A stretch of 64,000 nucleotides of DNA from Nelumbo lutea. Taxonomy: Eukaryota > Streptophyta > Magnoliopsida > Proteales > Nelumbonaceae. The stretch lies in NCBI GenBank assembly GCA_022828595.1, contig JAKGHH010000001.1:73652401-73716400 (forward strand), given 5' to 3'. The stretch's first letter is position 1, and the number at the start of each line of letters is the position of its first letter. Below, piece by piece: positions 24,560 through 35,128 of the stretch. The notes beneath the pieces were generated by a model, which worked only from the letters and a program-made list of their open reading frames with translations, ran no database searches and was not told the origin of the DNA. The translations under genes and the position numbers were made by a program.

Positions 24560-25577
24560 AATATTGATCCTGTAGTTAGGCCCGTTAGATAGAAGAAACG
24601 CAACCTAGCTCCGAAGCGGTGGAAGGCGGTCGACGAGGAGGTCAAGAAGCTCCTCACAGCTGACTTCATAAGAGAAGTCCACTACCCTAGTTGGGTGGCT
24701 AACCCCGTCCTAGTAAAGAAGGCCAATGACAAGTGGCGCATGTGCATCGACTACACCGACTTGAACCGGGCTTGCCCAAAAGACTGCTTCCCGCTCCCCA
24801 GAATTGACCGCTTGGTGGATGCAACCTCAGGGCACGAGTTGCTAAGTTTCTTAGATGCCTATTCAGGTTATAACCAAATCAAGATGGACCCGGTGGACGA
24901 AGAAAAGACTGCCTTCATCACGAAGTTCGATCTATACTATTACAAGGTTATGCCATTCAAGTTGAAAAATGCAGGGGCAATCTTCCAAAGACTTGTGAAT
25001 AAGTTTTTTGCGCCATTAATAGGTAGAAAAGTAGAATGCTATGTAGACAACATGGTCGCCAAAACTCAATTTTCACATAAATTAATACAAGATTTGCATT
25101 CTGTTTTTGAAAATTTGCGTAAGTTTAATATGAGTCGGAACCCAAATAAGTGTGTATTCGGTGTGACCTCGGGCAAGTTCCTAGGATACATCGTTAATCG
25201 GCACGGCATTGAGGCCAACCCGGACAAAATTAAGGCCATCTAAGATATGAAACCACCTCGGAAGTTGAAGGAGGTTCAGAGGTTGAATGGCCGCATAGCC
25301 GCCCTGAGCCGCTTCAAGAGCGAAATGTTCGAATGGTCCCAAGACTGTCAGCTCGCGTTTGACGAGCTCAAGAAATACCTTACTAGTATGCCGATCTTAA
25401 CCCAACTTGAGGAGGGTGATGTTTTAGAACTGTACCTCTCGGCAAGCGACGAAGTGTTCAGTTCGGTACTAATAAAGGAAGTAGATCGGGTTGAACGACC
25501 CATCTATTATGTTAGTAAAGTGTTGCAGGGAGTAGAGATGAGATACCCAGAGATAGAAAAGCTAGCATACACACTGG
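24560..25577 (+). pseudogene. Reverse transcriptase and truncated RNase H of the Tat element
   Basis: RT motifs in order: WRMCIDYTDLNRACPKD, LLSFLDAYSGYNQI, then the catalytic box as YVDNM rather than YVDDM, then GKFLGYIVNRHGIEANPDKI. Stops lie at 24590 and 25241. The thumb and connection lead into RNase H (YYVSKVLQGVEMRYPEIEKL), which is cut at 25577 by the antisense Athila element. One Asp of the RT catalytic pair is replaced by Asn, a G-to-A change. No integrase follows. Confidence 0.88.
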
Positions 25578-25749
25578 TGATGTGTGACTCATTGTGACAC
25601 TAGCAAGTGCACTAACCGCTCAAGTAATAGAGTAGTGAGTAGAGTATCGTTCCCACGAGGACTTATGTAGCAACTACTAGTAATAAATCAGTCTACTGTA
25701 ATCTGATAAGCCAAAATGTAAAACTAATGAAAATCTGAAATTCTAACTA
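25578..25749 (-). repeat. 3' LTR remnant of the Athila element
   Basis: Matches 28277-28448 almost base for base, for example GTGAGTAGAGTATCGTTCCC in both. Similarity ends abruptly at TTCTAACTAC, and internal 3'-spacer sequence follows, so most of this LTR and its polypurine tract were deleted. Confidence 0.85.
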
Positions 25750-26529
25750 CTGTTATTTTTAATTTTGGTGTGAGTGCATTTTATGCTCCATCTCACACTT
25801 TTTTTTTTGTTTTTTCTTTTTCAGCTATTGATCCTCATGCATTAACAATTCAGATGTGAACTAGCTCGAATGATCATTCATTAAGTGCATTAAGTGCATT
25901 AATAGTGCATTAAGTGCATTCTACACATGAGGGTAGCTAGGGTCGATCATGTTGAAAGTCATATTCAGCTCCCTTAACCTCATGCATTGTGCTAAGTTGG
26001 ATCATTCACAGGAATAAATGCAAACACATACAGTGGTCTCCCTTTGTATTCTCTCTTTGAATTCACCTATTAAACAACAATGATCTTAAGGGGCTTTCCA
26101 GTTTATTTGGTTATGTCATTGCAAGCATGTGTGTGTTGGGATGATTGAGGTGCATGGCTACAGCCTCACTCCTCCACACTTAAGATAAACATTGCCCTCA
26201 ATGTTCCTAGTATTAGAGAGTAACAAAAAAAATCCAGCAATGAAGGTACTTGCATGAAGAGCATTATCAATCAATGAGAGTGGTTAGAGGACTTCCCTGA
26301 AGTTTCTTCTGAATACTGCAATAGCTCTTGTGATGGGAATCCTCTAGCTGCTAAGAATCACATAGAACTACAGAGAGAGATCAACAACTTATTTAATTAA
26401 CATCTTACATAAATACTAAATAAACTCAACTGATATGAATAAGAAAAGCAGAAACAAAAACAAGAGAGTTTATGACTAAAAATCTGAATTTGGTGGCCTT
26501 CCAACAAGTGCTTGTTTTTTGTCTAAAGC

Positions 26530-27557
26530 TCAGCCTTCCAGTGAGGTGCTGACTGCTGGCCTAAAAACATCCACCAACCTCATCATCAATGACAACTTTC
26601 GAGCTAAAGCTGTCATGTGTTCCCGAGACACCCTCAACAGCTTTTCTCTTTGCAAAGGGCTCAAATCTGCTGATATGATTGCTGATAGTGCTGATGGAGC
26701 CTCTAAGAAAGCATACTCTAGAGGTGGAGGGGGTTGCTTCAGCTCAAGGGAGGGTGGCTCTTGGGTTAAAGGCTTGCTTATGGGTATTGGCGGGGTATCC
26801 AAGCCATCCAATTTGAGACACTCTTTTCCTTGATGTGTGGATTGGCATTCAAGTATGCTACCATGCCTTGCATCTTTTCATTCTCTTCCCTTGCAGCTCC
26901 TCCCTCTTATATGCAAAGCTCAAGGGTGTTGGCCAACCTGCTAACCTTGTTTTCAGCCCTTGCCTTCTCCTTTACTTCAGTACTCCCTGGTAGAGTGCCC
27001 GGTATGCTTGCTGAAAACAATTGTGCCAACTGCCTAACTTGCTTCTCCAAGTTCTTTATTGTTGCTTCGTTATTTTGAAATTTGGTTTTAGCACTAGCTA
27101 TGAACTTGGTCATTAGCTCCTCTAGGTTAAATTTCTGTTATGACTGATGGAAGTTTTGGGGGAAGGGCTTCGAAACATGTTGATTTGGCCATGACTGATT
27201 CGGGTATCCTCCCCATCCAGGGTTAAAGGCACAAGGATATTGATTGTATTGCTGCCTTGGAAAGTGGCCAACAAAGTTTACTTGTTCTGGAGGTTGCATA
27301 AACTGATTGCCAACTTGGCATGAAATGCTGATGTGGCCTCCCCCACACCAATCACAAGTCATGGACTGCACATGCATGGCTTCCATCTGCATTTCATCTA
27401 TTTTCCTTCTAATTGCACCTATTTGTGCAGATAAAGCTCTATATGTGTCCACATTGTGAAGACCTTGCTGCCTTCTAACTTGTGCTCTTTTGGAATGCCA
27501 TTGATGGTTGGTTGCTTCCATCTCCTCTATCAAAATAGTAAAGAAACTATTGTACAC
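26530..27557 (-). pseudogene. Athila gag C-terminus and gag-pol linker (fragment)
   Basis: The minus-strand frame 27557-27138 reads EATNHQWHSKRAQVRRQQG, then a zinc knuckle CDWCGGGHISISC, then an Asn/Pro/Gly/Tyr-rich tail. It continues with NLEKQVRQLAQLFS (27113-26907) and LEYAFLEAPSALSAIISADL (26811-26530), the linker just before the RT in Athila elements. The gag N-terminal core and all enzymatic domains are missing, so it is non-autonomous. Confidence 0.82.
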
Positions 27558-28252
27558 TAATCAAGGAATGTAAGCTATCAAACAAGTAGCAATCCTAAGA
27601 AAGAGGAACTGTTAAACACTAAGAGAGTAGAAATAAAAAAAGCAAAGAAAGTTGAATGCTACCTAATAAGAAAAGCTTCAAGAAAAAGAACAATCAGTCG
27701 GTTGAAAACTAATATAGACAGATCTGAAATCTGATATACAAGACTGAAATCAAGAATATTGCACACTACCAAATTGATATACAAGATTGAAACAAGAAGA
27801 GCAGCCTAATGACAGTGAGTGTATGCATATCTGAACCACGCAATTTTTATGAAGTATACGGAACAAAAGAAAATACAACTCCACTACTGAAACTATAACA
27901 TTATTTTATGAAATATGCAAGACTATACTACTGACACTAAAACAACAATCATCAATGAAGATCAAAAATCATATTTTTTTTAGTGCGCTCAAATCTGATT
28001 TTTTTTTTTATTTTAGCCATGACAATTAATGTATACAGATCTGATCCACACTATTTTTATGAAATATGTAAACTAGAATGTAGCTCTACTACTAATACTA
28101 AATCAACAATCGAAGATGAAGTAAATCATCAATGGGAAAGAGAACTAACTAGATCAACAATGGAGTTTCATGCATACTAATCTGAACTATAATGCACAGA
28201 ATTGAAAATCAGATTAGCAGTGACTAATATTTCCTAATATTGATACAACAAT

Positions 28253-28270
28253 TCCCCGGCAACGGCGCTA
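28253..28270 (-). promoter_or_regulatory. Athila primer-binding site (tRNA-Asp type)
   Basis: The plus strand reads TCCCCGGCAACGGCGCTA, which equals the 3' end of plant tRNA-Asp (GTC) at 17 of 18 positions. Its orientation fixes the element on the minus strand, with the 5' LTR to the right. Confidence 0.88.
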
Positions 28271-28276
28271 AAAACT

Positions 28277-30122
28277 TGATGTATGGCTCATTGTGACACT
28301 AGCAAGGGCACTAGCCACTCAAGTAATAGAGTAGTGAGTAGAGTATCGTTCCCATGAGGACTTATGTAGCAACTATTAGTAATAAATCAGTCTACTGTTA
28401 TCTAATCAGCCAAAATGTAAAACTAATGAAAATCTGAAATTCTAACTACAAAGTTATTTCTAACACATTGGACCAAACACCTTGTATGCAAGTGAGGAGA
28501 CAAGCTAAAGATGCATAGAAAAATAAATTCAACAACTAGTTTTCTAGGCAATTCGAGTAGAATAGAATTCAGCCTTGGTTTGGTGAATCCCAAAGCAATG
28601 AACTGCCTCTCTCGAGCGCATGTTCAATCTATGCATGAGTGATAGTCCTTATATCTCTATCAATGATCTAATCACCATGCATGCATTCAAATCTAGCAAT
28701 TCTAGGGCTTCATTTCATTTGGATGATCATCAACTCAGCTGAATGAACACCAACCGAATTGTGCAAGTTATCTCTAACATTGCACTCAATTCGGCTCTTG
28801 ATTGGCAGATCTGAAAATTTAGAGTCTTTCTCAAGCACTCTAGGAATTCCAAGAAAGAGGAACAATTCGACCAGACTGAATTAAAGCTACTTGAATTCTT
28901 TCTCAAGTAATTCAGGTATTACAAGTTCATGATCTGAAATCATAGATCTGATTTTATAGAATAGCAGTTTGGATCTCACTATTTCATGATCTGAATTTAC
29001 AGATCTGAGATTGGAAAATAGCAATTCAGACCTTGTAAATTCATGATCTGAAATTTCAAATATGAGATTTCAGAATAGCGGTTCGGCCAACAATCCACAA
29101 TTGATTTCCAAACAAAAAACTTCAAGATTGAATCTACTTTACTCGAATGAACTTAGAAAACAAATTACAAAATTGAATTTGCATAATACATTCTTTGATT
29201 ACAGCAAGAAAGGAAACTTTGATGTAATCTTAGCTGAATTTGATTACCAATTTATGCAGAAATCAAGTGAGGATGAAACCTTGATCTCCAATTGCTTTCT
29301 CCCCCTCCAAATTCAGCTTCTTCGTCTCTTGAAGCTGCTTGTTCCTCTCTTCTCCTCTCTTGCGCCTATCTCTCTCTTCTTCTCTCTTAGAATAAGAACT
29401 CAAGGAGAGTTTGAAATCAGGTGTTGGACCCCTTTTCCCTTGGCTCTCTTCTCCTTTTATAGCCTTCTCCTTAGCCCCTTTCCTCCTCTAGAAAGTTCTC
29501 TCCTCTAGAAAGTTCTCTAATCTAGAAAGTTCTACAATGCGGTTTTAGATAATTTGGGATCGATTTTGACCCTGATTCAGTCTGTGTCTAGCAAAACTCA
29601 AAGCATGAAAGTTATAGAACTTTTCCTTCTCTTTTCAAGTCATCTTGAATCATCTCAATCGGAGTTCGGATGAGAGAGTTATGCCCAAATTACTATGCAG
29701 TGCCGAAATTGTCCAAAATTATCCAATTAGCCTTGTTTTTTACTTAACGTCTCCTTTCTCTCTTCTAGAAAGTTTCCCACCTTTAGGCTCCTTGGGTTGC
29801 ACTTTGGGCTGCTCTTGAGCTGCAAATGGGCCTCCTCATTGCTGGGCCGAATAGGCTCCATTAGAGAGCTTCGGCTGTGCTCTCTCTTTGGGCTCTCCCA
29901 AAGAGTGCAGCATGTGCTGCATGGGCCGAATGGCCCTCCTTTGACCTCTCGGCTGGGCCTTGCTCCTAGCTGGGCTGTATCACCTTCTATTTGGCCTCCT
30001 TTAGTATGGTTTTATTCTCTTTTTCCCTAGACTTGTCCCCTTTGACAATTTCTTGAAATCAAGCTAAATTGGGGTAAGAATTCACACAAATCAGCATCAA
30101 AACTATGCATAAACACAAATCA
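28277..30122 (-). repeat. 5' LTR of the Athila element (1.85 kb)
   Basis: On the minus strand it begins TGATTTGTGTTTATGCATAG and ends CACAATGAGCCATACATCA. The TATA box lies near 29453. Small plus-strand open frames here, for example 29062-29508, are not genes. Confidence 0.8.
29453..29462 (-). promoter_or_regulatory. LTR TATA box (Athila element)
   Basis: The minus strand reads GGCTATAAAAGGAG, a near-ideal plant TATA context, in the middle of the LTR as expected for the U3/R border. Confidence 0.65.
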
Positions 30123-31782
30123 GCCTTGAGGCTGTCCACCTCGAGCCCCAAGGCCTCTTGGCCGACCTTGAGCCCATTCACCTCGGCCCTCAACTTGTCC
30201 TTATCTCGGGCCAACTTGCCCTTCTCCGCCATTAGCACCTCGATGAAACTCTTCTAAGCCAAGGTGTCACTCTCTAGGCGGTGGACCTGACCGCGAACTG
30301 CCCTCAGTTCGGTATAGGTTGCGCAGGATGACTTCTCAACCTCCAGAGCCCGCCTCAGATGCCAATCTGATTGAAGGGTCAAGGCGTGAATGGCGGAGTT
30401 TACCTGCAAAAGGGAAACCAGTTAAAAAAAACACTCACCACCATAGTATGGGTGGCAGCTCAAGCCCCGAGCTGACCAGGAGTGAGATCAGCCCACTCAT
30501 TGACCTCCCCTGGGTATGTAGCCAGCTTGCTCTTCTTCAGGCTGCACTGGGGATTCAAGACAGTTTGGCTCCCCTGACCCATTCGAGCTGGACGCTGTCA
30601 TCTCTACATCATGAGTGGACTCCTCAGAAGCCTCAGCGGCAGCTTCAGTAGGATGAGCCCTAGTAGCAGCCTCTATAGCACAAGCCTCGGCAGCGCTCTT
30701 AGCAACAAGTTCGATGGGCTTAGCAGAGGGCTCCGCTACCACCTTGGGCCCCTGAGGCACCATCTCTCCTTCTAGGTGGAGTGCCTAGGATCTCGGGCTC
30801 CGGAGTTGAAGCCTGCGGAGGTTGAGTCTCGGCTGAGGCTTGTGGAGACTCAACATGTGCCTTCTTGGCTACACATTTCTTTCTCTTCATCTGGTAGAAG
30901 AGTCTCTGGTTGTCTATCCTCTCCGCCTCCATGGGACCTGCAGTAAAGCATGGCATTAGCAATCCTGAAGTAAACATACATACAAAAAGCCAAAGTAAAG
31001 CAAAACCTACCCGAGCTCAAACCGGCCTGGACGAGCTTCTCTTCGGATGTGAAGTCTTTATAATTTAACCCGAGCTGAGCCAACATCTGGAGTGCCTTCT
31101 TGGTCTTCCCATCTAAGATGACACCGGGGTCTTGAACAATCACCCTTCAGTCAGTAGGGAAGGGCCACCCCGTGCTACTCCGAACTATGAAGTAATCCTG
31201 ATTCCAGGCTGAGACATTACTCGGGAGTCTGTGCATAAGCTTGAAACCCGGGCGGGGAGACAGGTAGTAAGACCGTCTGTGCCCGGGGAGAGTGCCCGAA
31301 GCACTCTTCTTTATGGCCAAAATGGTGCTAAGAATGTCCAGGTCGATAGGGAGAGATCGGTCAAAGCAAAGAGAAATGGTTCCAACTATATTCTGTATGG
31401 AATTCGCGTGAAGTTGGTCCAAAGTAATGTTGAAGTGCACCAGCACCTCGGTAATCAAGTGATGGAGAGGGAGTCGGAGTCCGGCTACTAACTGCTCCCT
31501 GAAGACCACGATTTCATCGGGACCATTCTCCCATGGAAAGCTGCCGGTAGGAAGACTGTAAGAGTACTCCTCAGGAAGGTGAAACCACTATATGAAGTCC
31601 TAGAGTCTCTCCAGAGTCATGGTGGAAGGGTCAAACTGATTTGGCACCCGACCTCGGTAGGAGGTGGATGCCAGATGACCCGAAGCCACCCGTACATCGG
31701 ACGGATGGGCGGCAGAAGAGCCACCCTAAGCCGAGGTACCCACCTCGGGCTTGTCGATGAGACTATCTACACTAGACGACAT
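30123..31782 (-). pseudogene. Antisense additional ORF (aORF) of the Tat element, with intron
   Basis: Opposite to gag-pol. The ATG at 31782 opens MSSSVDSLIDKPEVG. A conserved block follows (VVFREQLVAGLRLPLHHL, LSPRPGFKLMHRLPS) at about 31510-31170. An intron at about 31010-30938 is bounded by GTAGGT and TTACTGCAG. Exon 2 is Ala/Glu/Pro-rich and ends in a coiled coil (AEKGKLARDKDKLRAEV). The Athila insertion cuts it at 30123. At least three in-frame stops occur before the conserved block and one at about 31149. The block resembles the antisense aORFs known from Tat elements such as Grande and Retand; their function is unknown. Confidence 0.78.
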
Positions 31783-31961
31783 AACGAGCTGAAGGGAAGA
31801 AACAAATTGGAAGGGAAAAGGAAGCTCGGGAGAACTCACCAAAGGAACGTGACCGGACTGGGAGAACGGGACGAACTGGAAGACCCGAGCTAAGAGACCT
31901 CTGGCGTGAGCTCAAACACTAACGACGAAAGCTTTGTGGCGAAGAAATGGCCAAGGGTCCC

Positions 31962-31972
31962 CCTATTTATAG
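31962..31972 (-). promoter_or_regulatory. TATA box for the antisense ORF
   Basis: The minus strand reads GGCTATAAATAGGGG, about 185 bp upstream of the antisense ATG at 31782. It lies between that ORF and the 3' LTR, outside the LTR, so the antisense gene appears to have had its own promoter. Confidence 0.65.
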
Positions 31973-32114
31973 CCACAGTTGCGGGCTCCTCAAGGTGAAA
32001 ACGGTTTAACATGTTTTTGACGTCCACGAAGTCCAAACCGCGTGAGGTCTACGCATAAACTGGATGCGACTCGGGTCTCTCTTGATCGAACCGGGCACTA
32101 GATCGGTCCAACTG

Positions 32115-33047
32115 GATGGAGCGTGCAATGGAATGGCATAAGTACCGACGCCAAATCCACCCAACGCGTGGATTTGGCCCGACCTCGCAGCACGGGTACA
32201 CATGGGCGTGACCTTGCTCAAACAGTGACTCAGCGTGACAGTGCAACGGATGCAACCACAACTCGGAGGGAAGGTCCCATCGAGTTCAGCTCAGCAACTG
32301 GGCGAATAAACTACTCGTCGGGAGCCACCTTACCTGCACCTCCTCCTTGGGGTTAAGGCACTTCGGGGTGCCCCAAGTTCGGGGTACCCTGACCTTTCTT
32401 GATGCTCGAGCTCCTCCTGATGGACCTCGGGCCACCCCTAGACGGGAACACACCGACCCATCTCTAAATGCCCTGGGGTGAAAACACTTCGGGCTAGACA
32501 GCTCGGCATAGCTTGCCACAGGAAACTCACTACTTACAGGATAACCTGACACAAGGTAACCTGCGAAGGGGTAGTACGGCGTACCGCAGGAAGATCTCCT
32601 ACCCAACCACCGTACCCAACAAATCTGGGACAGCTGCCATGTCCCTTGCCAGAGAGGGTCGTGCCTGCCACCTTTAGAGGGTATCGTACACCTGACAGGC
32701 ACAGACCCATCAGTAACAACTCCGCGCGTGCCACCTCAGCCTTGCCTGTAACGGCTGTGGTAGGCTGACAATGGTGGTTGTACCTGCCCTGTCAGAGGCC
32801 AGTAGGCCCGGTGCAACGGAATTCTGTTATAAGGAGCCTATTCTCAGAAGACGGGTATCTTGAAATCTCTTGCGCTACCTCACTCTTAGCTTTTATCTTC
32901 TCTTTGCTTCTTACTCAGAATACTGACTTAATCGCCGGAGCGTTCCCACCAGGCGAACCCCCGGGGGATTCTTCTCCTTCCTCATCTTAGGTACCTCTCG
33001 GGAGCCATGCGAGTGCCAGCTAGGAGTGACCGGATTGCACACCATCA
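32115..33047 (+). repeat. 3' LTR of the Tat element
   Basis: Matches 21008-21792 with scattered differences, mostly transitions. It ends CACCATCA followed by AATAT. Relative to the 5' LTR it has an extra stretch of about 85 bp at 32927-33000 and extra sequence near its start. The start coordinate is therefore approximate. Confidence 0.82.
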
Positions 33048-33357
33048 AATATATTTCTTCATAAAACCATTAAAATATATTAATTTAATTATGTACACCT
33101 CATTGAGGTCTTATATTTAGTGTTATTGATGCATTTTTGTGATTTATTGAAGTATTTATAGTGTTTTCAAACGTATCTTAGTTTTTCTCCGATACACGCA
33201 TATCCAAGGCGTATCTCGATACATCTCTTAAAATTGCCTTTTCGATACACTTGACATTTCCGATACTTTAAACTTTGATCCTAACTCTCCTCTCTTTCCC
33301 AAATACAAAAGTAAGTTTTCTTACACTTGATCTCTTTCTCCTAGGTTTTTCCTTTTG

Positions 33358-33735
33358 ATATAAGTGCACGTGGCAAGACCCAAGATGGCATCACATGGCA
33401 TCAGCCAGATGCAATCCTGGCCGCCCACTGCTAACCACCTCCAACTACTCTCAAAGCAAGGTCAAATATAAATAGGGGTGCCCCTCTCCAGGTAAAACCA
33501 TCTTGCTTACTCTTGCTCTCCTACTTATTAGCTTTCAAGTGACTTCGTCTGAGCCCTTGTCTCAGGCCTCATCCCACCCCTCTCAAAACGCTTAACTAAC
33601 TTGACTGTCGGAGTCTCCGTCCCTGAAATGACACCCGGGGCCTCTGACGCATACTCTCTTATTCACAGATTGGATACATCGGACTCGGCTAAGGAGAAAC
33701 AGATTTACCGTGTTTCCCTCAGCCCCATCGTTAGC
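33358..33735 (+). repeat. Fragment or solo LTR of another Tat-type element
   Basis: Contains a TATA box in CAAATATAAATAGGGGTGCC (33467-33477), then TTGCTTACTCTTGCTCTCC and ACTTGACTGTCGGAGTC, the U3/R layout usual in Tat-clade LTRs. Borders are not resolved and no internal region is attached. Confidence 0.45.
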
Positions 33736-34475
33736 AGCAACACCTTCTATAAATATACCACCGCCTTCCCTCAAGTTTGAAATTCGTCTTTCCTAAATCG
33801 TAACATAGCAAGAAGCAAGTAAGCGAAAGAATCATAAAGTAGGGATGAGTTCCCCAAGGTACCGGTTTTCTTTCATTCCTATTTTCCTCCTTTTTCTCCT
33901 GGCACACTCTTTCATACCAGTTTCCTTCTTCATTTTGGTCTCCTTTGTGTCTTCGTTCAACTAAGAATCCTTTTAATCCTCTTATGATCTGATAGAACCA
34001 ACCCATCAATCAGGCTTAATTCCTAGAGAAATGTTTCTGCTATGTTTTTGTCCAGTAATAAAGCTAAACAGGTGGTGGGCTGGTATAATAAAGATGCTCT
34101 GAGCAAATTCCTGAACCTTGAAGTCCCCAACATGGATTGGGAATCATGGAGAAATCAGCATTGGATTCTATTTTCATGTTGAAAATCACATTATAATCAA
34201 CAAAAAAGTATCTAAGAATAACATGAGAAAGCCTCAAATGACAACCACTGGAAATCATCTTCTCCACTTGAGTTCGACGTTGTTGCTTAGAAAAAGTAGC
34301 CATGCCATGACAATAATATCAAACAATATCTCAAATAACCAGGTGCAAAAAATTATCGTCGTCAGATTCAGACGTTTATGCAAGTCAATATCGGTGGAGG
34401 ATGTGTGGGATTGATTTCCTGTTCCTCTATTGCTCGAGAATTTAACATTCGTATTTAGGGCCTGATTTTTCGTTA
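33736..34475. other. Interior sequence related to the Mutator-like element; no gene
   Basis: Part of this (about 33860-33960, including CATACCAGTTTCCTTC) resembles 15070-15150 of the Mutator-like element, so it is probably the interior of a second family member. The open frame at 34118-34414 has no recognisable domain. Confidence 0.4.
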
Positions 34476-34852
34476 GGCTGCGTTTGGAAACTGTGCAAAC
34501 GGAGTGTAAATTCTGGTTCAGCGTAAATTTGTATTCTGGTTCATTTTTGTATATATTTGGCAATATTACATTTATATATTGATAAATGACAAAAAAACAC
34601 ATTTTTTAATACATATTTGATATTTTCATTGATAATAAAATGTAAAAGTACATCAACAAAAGAAGTAAATTTGCATTCAAGTGAATTTTTGATAAAAAAA
34701 AGGCATATGTTTTATTGGAATTTGTGTTTTCATCCATTACAGTTAAAAGTCTGTTTGGTACGAAGATAAATTTGTCAGTGCAAAACTAACCCAACTTTGC
34801 AATTTATATGGGTTTACACTCTACATATTTGCATCATTTCTAAAACGCAGCC
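34476..34852. mobile_element. Tourist-like MITE, TTA target duplication
   Basis: The ends are GGCTGCGTTTGGAAA and, inverted, GGCTGCGTTTTAGAAA, flanked by TTA at 34473-34475 and 34853-34855. At 377 bp it belongs to the same family as 7504-7861. Confidence 0.85.
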
Positions 34853-34879
34853 TTAGAGATTATAATTTGGTTTCTATTC

Positions 34880-35128
34880 ACCATTAGTTTGGTGCTTTGG
34901 TTTAATCTCAAAGAATAAGACAATGAACAGTGTATTCTTCTAAATGGCACTTTTGGAATTTTGAAATATTTCAAATTGCATGTGACATTACATGCATTAG
35001 ATAACTAACGGATTGCTAATGATACGTACTAAATTGATAGTTTTTGAAAGTTCAGGTATGCAGTGACCCACTTTAAAGTTGGGATACTAAAGTGAGACTA
35101 TTCATAAAGTACTAGGTACTAATATGGA
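34880..35128 (+). repeat. Mutator-type terminal repeat, third copy
   Basis: Aligns with 15290-15370 plus 15732-15870. Shared are AAGACAATGAACAGTG, TTTTTGAAAGTTCAGGTA and AGTACTAGGTACTAAT. It has the same orientation as the right repeat at 15290-15895. It lacks the hAT MITE, so it serves as the empty site for that insertion. Confidence 0.75.

Larger units (their letters stand above)
25578..30122 (-). mobile_element. Athila-clade Ty3/gypsy element, internally deleted, nested in the Tat element
   Basis: Read on the minus strand: 5' LTR 30122-28277, tRNA-Asp-type primer site 28270-28253, leader, gag C-terminus and gag-pol linker (27557-26530), 3' spacer, and a 172-bp remnant of the 3' LTR (25749-25578). 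The whole RT-RNase H-integrase region is absent. The expected 5-bp duplication is absent too: flanks are ACTGG on the left and GCCTT on the right. Host Tat sequence was therefore probably lost at one side. Confidence 0.82.
21008..33047 (+). mobile_element. Tat-clade Ty3/gypsy LTR retrotransposon (complete but dead), with nested Athila
   Basis: It is flanked by AATAT at 21003-21007 and 33048-33052. The outer ends are TGATGG and CCATCA. In order: 5' LTR, primer-binding site, gag, protease, RT, first part of RNase H, then a nested antisense Athila-type element. After that come an antisense additional gene and the 3' LTR. The integrase is missing, apparently deleted along with the Athila insertion. 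All reading frames carry stops and frameshifts. Confidence 0.9.
15928..33277. mobile_element. hAT-type element 2, same family as 8227-12579, host of nested Helitron and LTR elements
   Basis: It is flanked by perfect 8-bp duplications ATCCTAAC (15920-15927 and 33278-33285). The ends are CAAGGTTTAAAATTTTGA and, on the other strand, CAAAGTTTAAAGTATCGG. Sub-terminal CGTATC/GATACA-rich sequence is shared with hAT 1. After removing the Helitron (16589-20629) and the Tat retrotransposon (21008-33047), the hAT itself is only about 1.3 kb and has no transposase. It is therefore a non-autonomous element bloated by later insertions. Confidence 0.82.

Noticed and set aside
28253..28270. Possible tRNA-Asp gene fragment
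   Set aside because: Only the 3' 18 nt of tRNA-Asp match, next to an LTR end. That is the primer-binding site, not a gene.
29062..29508. 148-codon open frame
   Set aside because: It lies wholly inside the Athila LTR and overlaps its TATA region, with no known domain.
31231..31893. Plus-strand open frames of 86-104 codons
   Set aside because: They are opposite-strand shadows of the antisense ORF of the Tat element.
34118..34414. 98-codon open frame in a complex patch
   Set aside because: It looks more gene-like than its surroundings but matches nothing I recognise and has no splice or start context. It may be a captured fragment.
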